Assembly (NCBI GenBank): GCA_963556255.1
Contig: OY744611.1
Location: 8,073,474-8,137,473, forward strand
DNA: 64,000 bases
Direction: 5' to 3'
From: Allolobophora icterica
Taxonomy: Eukaryota; Annelida; Clitellata; Crassiclitellata; Lumbricidae
Shown here: positions 33,431-44,597 of the stretch, in pieces
Position numbering within the stretch: position 1 is the stretch's first letter
How the letters are laid out: each line of letters begins with the position of its first letter
The notes under the pieces: model-generated
What the model saw: only the letters and a program-made list of their open reading frames with translations
The model's database searches: none
What the model was told of the DNA's origin: nothing
Made by a program: the position numbers and the translations under genes

Positions 33431-34260
33431 TCGTATGTCCGATTTCCCTCAACTTCACTGAGAAGATCGTAGGAAAAGATGAAGATGTGTGGGGATTGAC
33501 TAAACTGAACAATGAAATCTACGTCTTATGTCGTTCACATTCTTCAAATGTAATTCGTGTTTTTGAGGATCGAAATCCATTTCCTCTTCTTAAGAATATA
33601 GAAATAAAAGAGACGAAATTTTCCACAGACATTGGATCCAGTGAGAAGGAAAATTGTCTTTACGTCTCTGACCATGATGAGAAATGCGTCTGGAAGATAA
33701 AAAAAGAGAGAGATGACGAACACAAAATCATTAAATGGCTGAACATTGACTATGAGCCAGATACCCTGTCTGTGTCCAGAGATGGTCAGTTGTTGTTGGT
33801 CAGTATGTATTCGTCCATTCTGGGTATTTACGGATCAGACAAAGAACTTATTCTTGAACTTAGGTTACCGGTACTAAGGTATCCTCGTCATGCAGTGGAA
33901 ACATCCATCGGGCATTTCGTCATCATTCACCTGAAGGAGACAAATTGGGTCGCAAGTGAACTGACCAGAGATGGAGAGATGGTCGACCGTCGTTTCATTC
34001 CTTCAAATGAAATACCAAAACTGATTGATCCTCAATATCTCTCACTTGATTCAGACGATCAAGTGTTTATAGCTGACAAAGGAAGTCATGGAGTGGTTCC
34101 ATTGGATTCCGATCTTACATGGAATCGAATTATTTATCTAACAGGAGAAGCAGAAGAAAGGAAGATCTTATATCCAGTAAGATTGTGTTACGACGAAGAA
34201 AAGAGACAATTGATCGTCGGAGGAGAAGGAGCTAATGTTTACACCTTGAGTCGAAATTAA
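33431..34260 (+). CDS. Terminal exon: TolB/NHL-like beta-propeller
   Basis: This phase-1 exon encodes 275 residues and a TAA stop. Repeated blade-like units are visible: 'KDEDVWGLTKLNNEIYVLC', 'VIRVFEDRNPFPLLKNIEI', 'NCLYVSDHDEKCVWKIKKE', 'LSVSRDGQLLLVSMYSS', 'RYPRHAVETSIGHFVIIHL', 'PQYLSLDSDDQVFIADKGSH' and 'YPVRLCYDEEKRQLIVGGEG'. Each has a Y/V-hydrophobic-S/A-D core, as in NHL, TolB and SMP-30-like propellers. The length matches a six-bladed propeller. Such propellers in animals commonly serve as target-binding modules of ubiquitin ligases and immune proteins, which fits the upstream F-box-like, CARD and TRADD-N-like exons. The start is set by splicing because no good initiator is present. 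The frame is uninterrupted and free of TE similarity. An AATAAA signal follows 174 bases later. Confidence 0.8.
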
Positions 34261-34433
34261 ACTCAATTTTCATCCAGAGATTATGAGAAACAAATATCCC
34301 TTATAATTATTTCGAATTGTCTGATCAATATACATTAATATACGGTACTTTAATAACATTACCAGCACATATAAAAAATATTTCGCCTTTCGCTATTTTG
34401 TAAAATTTCGTGAAATCACAAGGCCTGTAGGAT

Positions 34434-34439
34434 AATAAA
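34434..34439 (+). terminator. Candidate polyadenylation signal AATAAA
   Basis: It lies 174 bases after the propeller stop codon and is followed by a GT-rich stretch ('gttgagcgttttgtcg'). This supports 34260 as the true end of the coding region. Confidence 0.55.
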
Positions 34440-35364
34440 AGTTGAGCGTTTTGTCGATTAGAAAATAGATAGTTGAAGAGAAAGTCGGTAATTTTTTAAT
34501 TTGGAGCAGCCAATGAATGATTAACTAAATATTAGGCTTTTTCAAAACACTTATTATGACGGTCTGTTATTATCATATCTATATTTTTAATGATTTATAT
34601 AGCAACACTTTATAGTGACTCAACAACGGTCGATGGCGCTAGGCAATGTGAAGTACATGTGCCAATAATTCTATACGGAGTTTAATACGGAGTTTAGTTA
34701 AGTAATGTTGCCAATCGCTCTATCTGCAGTAGGGAATGCAAACCCGGGTTTATGCCTACCCCAGTACCCGGGTTACCCGGGATTTTCGGAACACGTAAAC
34801 CCGGATTTAACCGGATTGAAATCCGGGTTTCAACAATGACATTAAATTTTCATTACTATTTTATAATATTAAAATGTAGCCTAACTTGAATCCAGAGCAT
34901 ATTTTAAGGGAGTTTGACTACGGGAACAAAGTCGACCACGACTAGGGGTCTGAGGGAGCGTCGTAAGCTCCCCTAGCGGGGTCTGAGGCGGAGCCCCAGC
35001 CGACAACGCATTTTAGAGCATTTGCTGCGAAATGAAGCCAGTTTTAGGAACTTTACAGCTAAGATATGCCCTGCTCGAAACCATGTTTTACTATACAATA
35101 TAAATGTAGCCTGCATATCATTATCATTAATATGCTACAAACGCAGCCAGACTCGAAAGATTAACAGCAACAGCGGAGGCCTGCAGGAAAAACAATTATG
35201 TTTGAACGAATTGAATTGAAAAATAATGCATTTATACACTACTTTGATACATGTTAAAACATAGCCGGCGATACGGGTTATCTTCACAAAATAGTTTCGG
35301 TGATTCGGCGGTAACACCATTTCGGCGATTCAGGATTCGGTGATTCGCTACCCCCCCCCCCCCA
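34440..35364. other. Intergenic-like sequence with CCGGGTT and GGGGTCT repeats
   Basis: At 34740-34830 the motif AACCCGGGTT and variants recur in both orientations. At 34940-34995 'GGGAGCGTCGTAAGCTCCC' forms a hairpin beside two 'GGGGTCTGAGG' units. From 35290 'TTCGGTGATTCGG' recurs, ending in a C14-type tract at about 35350-35363. No gene was recognised. Confidence 0.55.
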
Positions 35365-36749
35365 GAAACATGGATCACCACTTTATCCTGTAACCCTCAT
35401 CTGTCTGATTGCACTCCTCGTGGCTACTCCCTGTTAAGCTTTCATCGCATCACCTCCTCCTCAAAATCTGCTAAAATCTCTGGGGGTGGTACTGCCTTCT
35501 TGGTCCGTGAACCAGCTGTTGTCCTAAATTCATGTTGTCATACCTTCCGCTCTTTTGAATGCTCCTCCACAACTCTTCGACTTGCTTCCGACCTGCTCAC
35601 AGTTTTTATTTTCTACCGTCCTCCCACCTCGTCCGCCTACTCATTAAAACCCTCTATCTTCCTTTCTGAATTTGGCTCCCTTTTCTCTCGCTGCCACTAC
35701 TCCCAACGAGTTCTTACTAACCGGCGACTTTAACATTCATGTAGACAATCCCTCTGACCTTCTTCCATCAGATTCCTTAACCTCCTCTCCTCAGTCAATC
35801 TCACCCAACATGTTCACTTCCAGACCATATCAACAATCACACCCTTGATCTTCTCATCACCTGCGCTGCTTCCCTCCTATCTCCCAAGCTATCACACTCT
35901 GTTCCCAACATTACTGATCATCTTATCATGGCTGACCTTGAAATCAACCCTTTGCCTCGGCCTCTTCCTTCTACTAATTCTTTCCGTCTGACCGGGTCTA
36001 TTGACCGTCAGGCCTTCATCCATGATATTCTCGACTCGCAACTAGTTCTTAACCCTCCCTCTTGCCTTGATGACCTCCTTTCCTGTTACAATTCCACACT
36101 TTCCAACCTCCTTGACATTCACGCGCCACTCATCACCAAACCCAGTTCACACGCCAGCAACCCTTGGTTTACTTCCAACCTTCAAGCTTTCAAAAAGTTT
36201 CCGCAGGAACCTTGAGCACATTCTACCAGCACACGTTCGACCCCGCAACTAGAGCAAAAGCCATCAATACCCTGAAATCAGCCACCAACAGATACCACAA
36301 ACTCATTGCTGCTGCCAAAAAGAAATACTATTCCTCACTTATCCATTCCATCGCTTCCAACCCAAGACATCGCTGGAAAGCTGTCAACACTATCCATCGC
36401 AAATCTCCTTCCTCACTGCCTATCTTCCTTCCCTCCACCTCTATTGCTGATACCTTCTGCCCATTTTTCTCTGAGAAAATCTCATCCCTTCGTTTCACAT
36501 TGCAATATCTTCTAGACACACACTCCCTACAACATCATCCAGCACTATTTCACCCCCTTCTCTCAACCCTACTCCTCTTGGCTCTCAGTCATCGCTCCCA
36601 ATTCTCTCTCCTACATCTGAAGCAGAAGTGTCGCTCCTCATAAACTCTCTTCGAAACAAGCAATGCGAACTTGATCCTATCCCCACCTCTCTTCTATAAG
36701 AGATCTAAAAGAGATCTGTCCACGTTCCTGTAATCACCAAAATTCTCTC

Positions 36750-36807
<58 letters not shown>

Positions 36808-38675
36808 ATCCGGTGACTTCCCAATGGCCTTTAAGCACTCTTTAGTCACTCCCTTCTTAAAAAAGTAAATCTTGATAAGGAAACACTATCTAACTATCTC
36901 CAATCTTTCCTTTCTATCTAAATGAACTGAAAGAATAGTCCTTGCTCGGCTACACCACTTCCTCTCTTCTAATTCACTTCTTTACCCCCACCAATCTGGT
37001 TTCACTAAACACCATTCCACAGAATCCTAACTTGTGTCTCTATACAATAAACTGGTCTGTGCCATTGGCCATCAGCAAGTCTCCTGCCTCTGTCTTCTCG
37101 ATATTTCCGCCGCATTTGACACTATCGATCACAGCCTCCTTCTTGAACGACTATCTTCTTGGTTTGGCGTCTCTGGCACTGCTCTACTCTGGTTCCAGTC
37201 CTACTTGTCTTCCCGATCCTTCGCTGTTAAAGCCTCCAGCCACTGCCCGCAAACCCCTCCATCTGTCCTGTGGTGTCCCTCAAGGCTCCGTCCTGGGTCC
37301 ACTCCTCTTCATTCTTTACACCACACCTTTAAGCCATCTCATAAAATCCTCCTCTGTTGACCACCATCTTTACTCAGATGACACCCAACTCTACATATCC
37401 TTTTCTCCAAGCTCTTTTTCCACATCCATCACACAATTACTCAACGTAGTTAACCTTATCTCACAGTGGATGTCATCCAATCTGCTCTGCCTTAACCCTT
37501 CCAAAACTGAATTCATCATAATAGGCCTTCCTGACTATATCAAGAAAATTCCTGACCCTTCCATACACCTATCTACTGACTCGTCTTCTCTTACCTTCAC
37601 CTCTAACTCCCCCGTCCGCAATCTTGGTGTTACTGTTGATCCACATCTATCCTTCTCTAACCATATCTGCAACCTCTCGCGCTCTTGCTTCATGCACATT
37701 CGTGATCTCCGATGCATATGGCCTATGTTTGACCTTAAAATTGCCTCCACCATTGCTACCTCCATTGTTCGTTCAAAGCTTGATTATTGCAAATCCATCT
37801 TCCTCGACCTTGAATCCACACAAATCAAACGTCTGCAACTTATTCAAAACTCACTAGCCAGAGCTGTCACTAGAACACCCAAACATCATCATATCACTCC
37901 CATCCTCAAATCACTCCATTGGGTAAAAATCCCAGAGCGAATTCACTTCAAAGTCCGTTCACTCACCTACAACTCCATATATTATTCTCAGCCCGAATGC
38001 CTCCGTGATCTCTGCATCATCCAGGAAACCCGCTCCACCCGATCATCCTCAATTCCTCATATCTCAGTCTTTCTTGACCTACAGTCACTACTCATTTCAA
38101 GTTCTTCAAACCAGCCATATCCAACACAGCAACACGCCTCTGGAATGATCTCCCGCTGAATTCCGTAATTCTCCGTTCCGTCATCATCATTGCAACCTGT
38201 CCTCAATCCTCCTCTTCCTCATGTTCTTCTATCTATCAGCCCCCCAGGCTTTCCACTCAAACTGAAGTCTCACCTTTTCAAGTTCTCCTACCCTGACTCA
38301 TCTGATCCTCCGCCTTCCAATTATTCTTGCCCAAAAAGACACCCGCCTTGACAGCTGCTCTGCCTCCTCTCCTGATCTGGACCCCTGGAAATCGGACTCG
38401 GAACTCTTTTGGACCACTCTTTGGAAAATCCCATCTGATTTGAATTGGCCTTCTGGAAACCGGAAACCGGATTTGGACCTCTTTTGGGCTACACTATGGA
38501 AAACCACCTCTGAATTGATTTGGCCTTCTGGAAACTGAACTTGGATTTCTCTTGGAGTACTCTTTGGAAACACCCTCTGATTTGACGTAGCGCTCGTGAA
38601 TTGCCTGGTGCCCTGCGCTTGGCCTTCGAGTGGCGCTTAAGAAGTTTGGAGATTACGAATACGATTACGATTGCT
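35365..38675 (+). pseudogene. L2-type LINE copy b
   Basis: This second copy of the LINE at 22.1-28.2 kb is 5'-truncated within the endonuclease ('KSAKISGGGTAFLVREPAVV'). It carries 'RQAFIHDILDSQLVLNPPS', the RT from about 36950 ('[20 protein letters not shown]'), and the active site '[13 protein letters not shown]', with Ser in place of Ala. Next come '[19 protein letters not shown]', '[17 protein letters not shown]' and '[18 protein letters not shown]'. The long open segment 36942-38159 is the best-preserved RT in the window. The 3' UTR has about three minisatellite units, a GCGCT hairpin and a (TTACGA)-like end. It lacks the 2.35-kb insertion of copy a. Confidence 0.9.
36744..36808. repeat. 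(CT)n microsatellite
   Basis: About 65 bases of CT dinucleotides with GT interruptions lie within L2 copy b, replacing part of the RT coding region. Confidence 0.95.
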
Positions 38676-39389
38676 AAGTCGGTGTAAAGTTCACTGGATA
38701 GCATAATCGCATGAAGATAATCAACTGGATAGAGAGAAGGCAGCTTTCACACTGTGTCATCACTAGACACAGTACCAAACGCTGGATTTTTTTAGCGATT
38801 AATTGAGATAAACAAAGCTATCGGTAAATATATTTATTTGAAATAATTAATTAAAAGTGAAATAATAATTGAAATAAAGCGAACAATATGGATCATTACG
38901 AAAGAATTTAGCGTACGCAACAATAACATGAAAGTAATAAATTTCAACTGAAACGTTATTAAATCTACTCGTACAATGAGTTTAATGGTCATGGGAATCA
39001 TATTACAATATATTAAAGGCTACAGCTAGCGAATCATTGCAAAACCCGTGAATAACTTTTTATATTATTCAAAATCTGAGAGTTAACATTCAGGCTTCAA
39101 CAACAAAGTACCAATGATCTAACTCTGTTCTAGAAACGATCTTCATTTGAAGATCGTTTCTATCAGTTCTTCTATCAGTGAAAGATAATCAGAAGATAAT
39201 CAAAAGATAATCAGAAGATAATCAGAAGATAATCAAATGATAATCAAAAGATAATAATTAGGCTATAATCAAAGATGCCTTTGTTGACGGCTGCTTCCAT
39301 AACGCCTAAAACAAAGACAGCATCAGCGTTTCAATTTAATCAAGTCTGGATATTTATCTAGCAGATTCATTGTAATTGTAATTATTAAC
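38676..39389. other. Unassigned sequence with hairpin and 11-bp tandem repeat
   Basis: No coding segment. It holds a perfect 14-bp-arm hairpin (39132-39161) and about seven copies of an 11-bp unit AGATAATCARA (39178-39255). Confidence 0.6.
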
Positions 39390-39840
39390 CTCTACCGCAC
39401 CTTTGTCTAATGCACAAGGCATCAACCGATGGCACATGAAAAACAAAGCCGTAATTAGGTTTTATCCAAAAGACGAAAAAGAAAGTTCAAATAGCAGTGT
39501 TACCTTATGACAAGACACAAGCGATGGTCAGTTAGTTAGTTAATAAGTAACTTCTATAGCGCCGATGTCTAATGCAAACGGCATTAACCGATGGCGCACC
39601 AAAACCAAGCAACAAGACAGAGAGGTCACCTAAGGTGGATATGCAATCCGAGAGGTTAAGTTGAGAAAGTGAGAAGTGACATAGACGACTGAACAGAGCG
39701 AGCAGACACAAGAGGAGACTTTAAGGAAAAGTCGCTTTAATATGACATCACAATGTTTAATTAGACTGATCCAATAGAGATCTGGGGTCAGAGAAACGAG
39801 AAGAGAAGTGAAGAAAGATACCTGCACAGAATAACTAATT
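39390..39840 (-). pseudogene. Two 3' fragments of LINE family E
   Basis: Both 39400-39480 and 39540-39830 contain, on the + strand, 'GTCTAATGCA' and 'GGCATTAACCGATGGC'-type sequence, also present at 62340-62400. The second fragment has 'ACTTCTATAGCGCCGATG', the shared LINE terminus, and a broken C-terminal coding remnant on the minus strand. Confidence 0.75.
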
Positions 39841-40629
39841 TTTCAGTAAATTTTTATATCGCGTTTTAATTTATCTACTACTTCACGAAAACTTAAATGA
39901 GTTCTTATTATCTCTCTTAGTCTTGCACACAATGCCTCCCAACCTGTGTGCCGCGGCTCACTTGTGTGCCGCGAGCACGATAGAAGTGTGCCGTGGCCAA
40001 ATGTCGGAAATCAGAAGATTTAAATGACAATAATATCACTCAATCATAATATGCGCTATCCCATACTGATATTGGTACAGTCAAGTACAGTAGGCCATGT
40101 AATTTCTTACAGGCTAAGTTAGCTGTGTGTGAATCTGCATAGACCACTGTGTGTTGCGTTTACTTGTCGATGAACTAACCTACTTATTTATTCTATATAT
40201 CTATGATATCATCGTTAGTAAGCTTCATGATTAGGCCTAAGCGTCTTTGCGTCGTCGTATTTTCAGGAGTTGTCGACAAATATGTGTTGATGCTAAATTT
40301 AATTTTTACGATAACACTACATCCTTAATGCAGTATTTATAGTCAATTTGAATTCTACCGAAATTAACATTTTGGTTTGTTTGCCCGGAATTGGCCGACT
40401 GCGGTGACAGTCGTAAACGAAGCAACGTGAATGCTAACAACCAGAAAGACGATTACAGTAATGCAGATAGCAGCAAAGTTACTAAAACAAGAGCAATTCG
40501 ACGGAACCAAGAAAGTTATTTGGATTATGGTCCATAATTTATGGATTTACATCTGTTCAGTATGAGAATTGTGGAAAAAGACTGAAGGAGGGTTAGACTT
40601 TGAAGAGTCTGATCCATGTGGAGTTGAAT
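39841..40629. other. Unassigned sequence
   Basis: A short triplicated motif 'TGTGTGCCGCGG/AGC' lies at 39950-40000. The motif 'GGGTTAGACTTTGA' with 'TCTGATCCATGTG' near 40592-40620 recurs at about 43430-43460. No gene was seen. Confidence 0.4.
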
Positions 40630-40869
40630 ATTTTATTACATTCATACATAGGCTACCTACATGTATGTATACATACACCCACCCGTACACATATATACAC
40701 AAATATACATACACATATACAAACACACACATACCTGTATGTATATACACACATGTTTGCATACATACACCCACATATATGTATATACATACATGTATAC
40801 CCCTATATGTATACACATATACTCACATACACTTACTCAAATACCCATATATATATATATTATATACAT
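40630..40869. repeat. (ACAT)n-type microsatellite
   Basis: Imperfect ACAT/CACA/TATA repeats. They yield spurious His/Tyr/Thr-rich frames. They were the insertion target of the following transposon (target ATATACAT, 40862-40869). Confidence 0.9.
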
Positions 40870-42623
40870 TAGGGTGGGGCAAATAGCGGTTGGCTCAACC
40901 AGACAATGATAAATAGAAGCTCCCTCATCTACTGGTTAATGAAATAATTAATTTTCATATTTTGTATCATGTCTAGGGGTCGCAACTTTAAAAGATGTGT
41001 GATGTAATATATTTCATTAGAAATAAATAACAAATTCATTAATCCTATTACAATAGGGTCATAGAAACTCAATAATTGCTACTATAATAATTATATTACA
41101 CAATCACTTTAACACACAAATTGCACACTACACAGTACACTACGATATTGTATTGTATTGTATTGTATTGTATTTCAAAACTTATAAGTGCCTCTACCAA
41201 GTGCCCACCAATCAGAGGCGCTCCCAATGTGAAAGTCCTCGGGAATAAAGGCAAGTTTAAAGATAACGAAAAGCTGTGGCAGGACCACCGGATAGTACTG
41301 CAGCCCGGGCCGAAGGAGGAAGCTGATTCCACAATGAAGGGCCAATAGTAACAAAGGAACGAGACTGGGCCATCACCGTTCTCACTGGGGGAACAAATGA
41401 GTCAAGTCGATCAGAGGAGCGAAGAGGGCGAAGGGAGCTAGCTGAAGTAGGAAGACGCAATGGGTCACAGAGGTATTTAGGAGCAAGTCCCAGGTAAGAT
41501 CGGCAAATATGGATAAGTACCTTTAGTTGGAACGAGACTGGACCATCACCGTTCTCACTGGGGGAACAAATAAGTCATATAAGTACCTTTAGTTGGATGC
41601 GGGCAGTAAGAGGAATCCAGTGAAGATGTTCAAACATGAATGTGGAAATATGGGAGAATCGTGGGAGACGGGCGATTAGTCTGGCAGCTGCTTTAAGAAC
41701 AGGTTGTAGAATGTAGAGGGGAGAGATGGACTTTGGGGAGGCCAACAAAGAGGAAGTTACAATATTTAATCAATGCGAGAGCAGATAAAGGCATAGACAA
41801 TGGAGGCAAAGACTGGAGAGGAGACAGACCTTCGGATAGCCTTGAGACGTCGGAGATGGTAGTAGCACAATTAGAGAGAGATATGGTCAGAAAAAGAAAG
41901 GGAGCTATCAAGAATTATACTCAGGTTACGGACAGATGCAGAGAATGTATAAAAAGGAAAGCTTTGAGATAAAAGAGGGTAGTCAGCCTTGGCCAGTTGT
42001 TGACAAGTGCCAAACCAAATCAATTGGGTCTTTGCTGGGTTTAAAGAAAACAGGTTTAAGGACAGCCATACTTGAAGACGTTGCAGGAGGATCTCATGGT
42101 CAACCATGTCAAAGGCAGAGATGTCAAATAGAGCAAGCAACGAGATCTGGATGTAGCTAACAGAGAGGAGAGATAAGAGGACAGTTTAAGTAGAGTTGCT
42201 GCAGTCTGAGGCCGAGTTCATGGATATGAATCACGCCACTGTGTTATCATTCAAATGAAGAAATCAAGATTGGACTTGTCAACTATAGAAACTAAAACTG
42301 ATTTCCTGAACTAAGTTAAAACACTTACACTGCAGTACTGTGCCAGATGCTTTTTCATTTATTTTATTACTCATTGTTGTTTGTAGCTCTAATTTTGGGT
42401 TCTAAATTTGCAAGTCATAGCCATTAAACCGGCTAATGTAAGACCGGCTCTCATTTTACAACATATTGCGTTTTCGGGCTGGTGTTTCACACAAAGTTGC
42501 TAGAAAACGGTGATATAATATCACAAATCCATTTTTGGTGAAATATCAACTTTAACATGGACCTTTGATTTAGGTTTGTCCGGGAACTTAACTCGAGTTT
42601 TCATTACGTTTTGCCCCACCCTA
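40870..42623. mobile_element. Non-autonomous TIR element, TAGGGTG ends, 8-bp TSD
   Basis: The inverted termini TAGGGTGGGGCAAA lie at 40870-40883 and 42610-42623. They are flanked by ATATACAT at 40862-40869 and 42624-42631. Since the target is a microsatellite, chance could make the TSD look perfect, but the TIRs are unambiguous. Only a minus-strand LINE relic is inside. The 8-bp TSD and TAGGG termini fit hAT-like or P-like superfamilies. Confidence 0.85.
41146..42170 (-). pseudogene. CR1/L2-group LINE relic inside the TIR element
   Basis: Minus-strand pieces: 'LALFDISAFDMVDHEILLQR', then a deletion that removes the YADD region, 'LFSLNPAKTQLIWFG', 'SFSDHI', and the C-terminus 'VMAQSRSFVTIGPSLWNQL'. 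The 3' end has 'GGGAGCGCCTCTGATTGG' and ATACA repeats. A block of about 50 bp containing 'CACCGTTCTCACTGGGGGAA' is duplicated at about 41375 and 41546. Confidence 0.85.
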
Positions 42624-42631
42624 ATATACAT

Positions 42632-42840
42632 ATATACATACATCCGTACATACACACACATACACATACATGTACACACCAAGCACCTTGGGCAAGTCCT
42701 TCACTCGCAATTGCTCGTGGCGCTTCGGCGTGAAAATTCCGGCACAGTATCAAATGCTGTAGTCGGGAGCGCCTCTGAGTAGTAGTTGACTTCGAGAGGC
42801 GCTATAGAAATATCAGGAATGAATGAATGAATGAATACAC
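42632..42840 (+). mobile_element. L2-derived tail/SINE with MIR-like block and (GAAT)n end
   Basis: It contains 'AGCACCTTGGGCAAGTCCTT', strikingly like the 3' block of mammalian MIR/L2. After this come 'GGGAGCGCCTCTGAGTAG', 'CGAGAGGCGCTATAGAAATA' and a (GAAT)n terminus. Its 5' side merges with ACAT repeats. No coding part is present. Confidence 0.75.
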
Positions 42841-43107
42841 ACACCCCCTACAAACACATACATACATACTGTACATATCGACTGTATAGAGGACAAACGT
42901 ATTGTGTCCCTACCCCGGACCCTACACCCTATATCCATACATACTTCTCCACATCTATATGTCTGTCAGTACCGCCATCCATCTACCCCTCCATATGTCC
43001 CCCTGCGTTTCTGTATTGTTATCAGGAGTGTGTAATTGGTATTGATTAAAACCAGATCTGTGAATCTTGTGTCCCCCGTCTTCCATAACGTCCCTTTAAT
43101 GGCCCTC
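42841..43107. repeat. Microsatellite-rich sequence
   Basis: ACACAC and CATACATAC patches are followed by unassigned sequence. No gene was seen. Confidence 0.5.
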
Positions 43108-43205
43108 CCGTCGTAATCGTAATCGTAATCTCGAGACTTCTACAGCGCCCAAAAAAGCCACGTCGCGGGAACCAGCTTATTCACAGGCGCTTAGTCAAAT
43201 CAAAA
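43108..43205 (-). mobile_element. L2 LINE 3' tail, minus strand
   Basis: On the minus strand it reads 'GCGCCTGTGAATAAGCTGGT', then 'GGGCGCTGTAGAAGTCTCGA', and ends (GATTAC)n. It is a diverged relative of the tails at 24370-24462 and 28090-28190. Confidence 0.75.
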
Positions 43206-43924
43206 TGGATAGGCAAGGGGTGTCGAATCGGTTCCAGGTCAAGATGCAAAGGAGTCAATCAGGTAGTCAGTCCTGTCACTCTTGTGGTGTAATTTAATGG
43301 GGTCCATACAAGGACTCCTTCACGGTCCATATCCCTTGCCCGTTTCTCATCAATTTAGGAAGAGTCGTGGTGGTCGGTGTGGGGTGGTGTAGGGGCAGTG
43401 TGAGAATAATGGTGAAAAAGGACTGGGAGGGCGTTAGACTTTGATGAGTTTGATCCATGTGTATTTTGTAAACTGAGAACATTCAAAACTGCAATTTAGA
43501 AAGCTTAAAAGCTTAAACTCCTTAAAGTGATGACATCACCAAATTTATTGGTACATAATTCACATGGTCACAAATCTCAATAAACCAGAGCATTACTTTA
43601 TTAGTATAACCCACAAAGTGAAGTGGGAAAGAAAATGTAAAATATATGCGCACTATAAACAGTTGATATGAAGACCAGAAATACTAGTTAACAATTATCT
43701 TTATGGCAAATTCAATGCAATGCAAGAGAAAACATGAAAAAAATTATTGATTTTGAAAATAGAAATGCGTGACTGAAAGTAAAAAGTAAATTACAGAAAA
43801 TCATAATATACCAAGACAGTGCATCATTATAGGTTATCGTCGAAAGCAAAAACAAATGTAGCATGCATTAATCAAACAGTTTGTGCATTTGAAACTCTGC
43901 TTATGCAGCATGTATGTTTTACTG
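43206..43924. other. Unassigned sequence
   Basis: A/T-rich, without motif or recognisable repeat, apart from the 'GTTAGACTTTGATGAGT' patch near 43433 shared with 40592. Confidence 0.4.
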
Positions 43925-44125
43925 CTGTGACATTTGTACTTATTTTTTTCTGCCTCCGGGCGTAATAAAGCGCCCATAAGCCACAGCCACTATGTGTCAT
44001 ATGTGGGGAAGTTCTCACAAAAAGAAGCTATGGTACCAAGCAAGATGCAACGCCATTGTCAAACAAAGCACCAGAATCACATAGGGAAGAATAAGACACA
44101 TTTCAGAAGTTTACTGGACGGTTAA
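43925..44125 (+). pseudogene. hAT/ZBED-type BED zinc-finger relic
   Basis: One frame reads 'PQPLCVICGEVL'. A shift of one base then gives 'EAMVPSKMQRHCQTKHQNHI' and 'KTHFRSLL'. Together these are the CxxC ... H-x(3-5)-H/C pattern of BED-type fingers in ZBED5/SCAND3-like hAT proteins. It ends shortly after, without a catalytic domain. Confidence 0.7.
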
Positions 44126-44475
44126 CAGAAACAAGCGCAGGTTTTTGTTAAGCTTCACTTTATATAGCAAGAAATTGTCTTCGCCTAAATATATTAGGAT
44201 AACTTAGTCATATAAGAGTTTCAAACTCAGCCTAGAGAAACTCTATGTAAGATCTGGATGGACAACGGTTTATGCAGTAGGTCATTTGAAGATGTGCAAG
44301 TAAAGGAAGCTAAAATAGTTATGATGTTAATTATGCTGTTGTAGGAGAACGGTTGCAGACACTTAACGTATCACACTTTAAGTGACTACATAAATATTTC
44401 TCGCATAGCAATTAATCTTTTATATATTTATACCTGAAAAGATGCGAATGGACGACAAGGCTGTGATCGGCCACG
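44126..44475. other. Downstream flank of the minus-strand EF-hand exon
   Basis: No gene was recognised. On the minus strand this would be the 3' UTR of the exon ending at 44476. Confidence 0.35.
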
Positions 44476-44571
44476 TCAGTCGATGACTGGAAGTTTAGCA
44501 AAAGCATCGATGAATTCATCGACTGTGATCACTCTTTTTTTATCACTCTGGTCATATATCTTTCTGATTTT
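44476..44571 (-). CDS. Terminal exon of an EF-hand-like protein
   Basis: On the minus strand the acceptor 'cttacatgtttgcag' is followed by 31 codons and TGA. The product 'KIRKIYDQSDKKRVITVDEF' plus 'IDAFAKLPVID' has an E-helix, a D-x-S-D loop and an F-helix, as in an EF-hand, though the loop is one residue longer than the canonical 12 and lacks the Gly. It starts in phase 0, matching the donor of the initiating exon at 57438. Calbindin- or secretagogin-like proteins end in similar degenerate hands, but this is only a suggestion. A CTT-rich polypyrimidine tract lies just upstream on the same strand. Confidence 0.5.
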   Translation of the reverse strand, partial: KIRKIYDQSDKKRVITVDEFIDAFAKLPVID

Positions 44572-44597
44572 CTGCAAACATGTAAGAAACACGTGTA

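Noticed and set aside
39178..39255. CRISPR-like array
   Set aside because: Units of 11 bp without spacers in a eukaryotic context; an ordinary tandem repeat.
40590..43462. Shared GGGTTAGACTTTGA/TGATCCATGTG patches as an inverted or direct repeat element
   Set aside because: Only about 40 bases match, with no common boundaries; insufficient to define an element.
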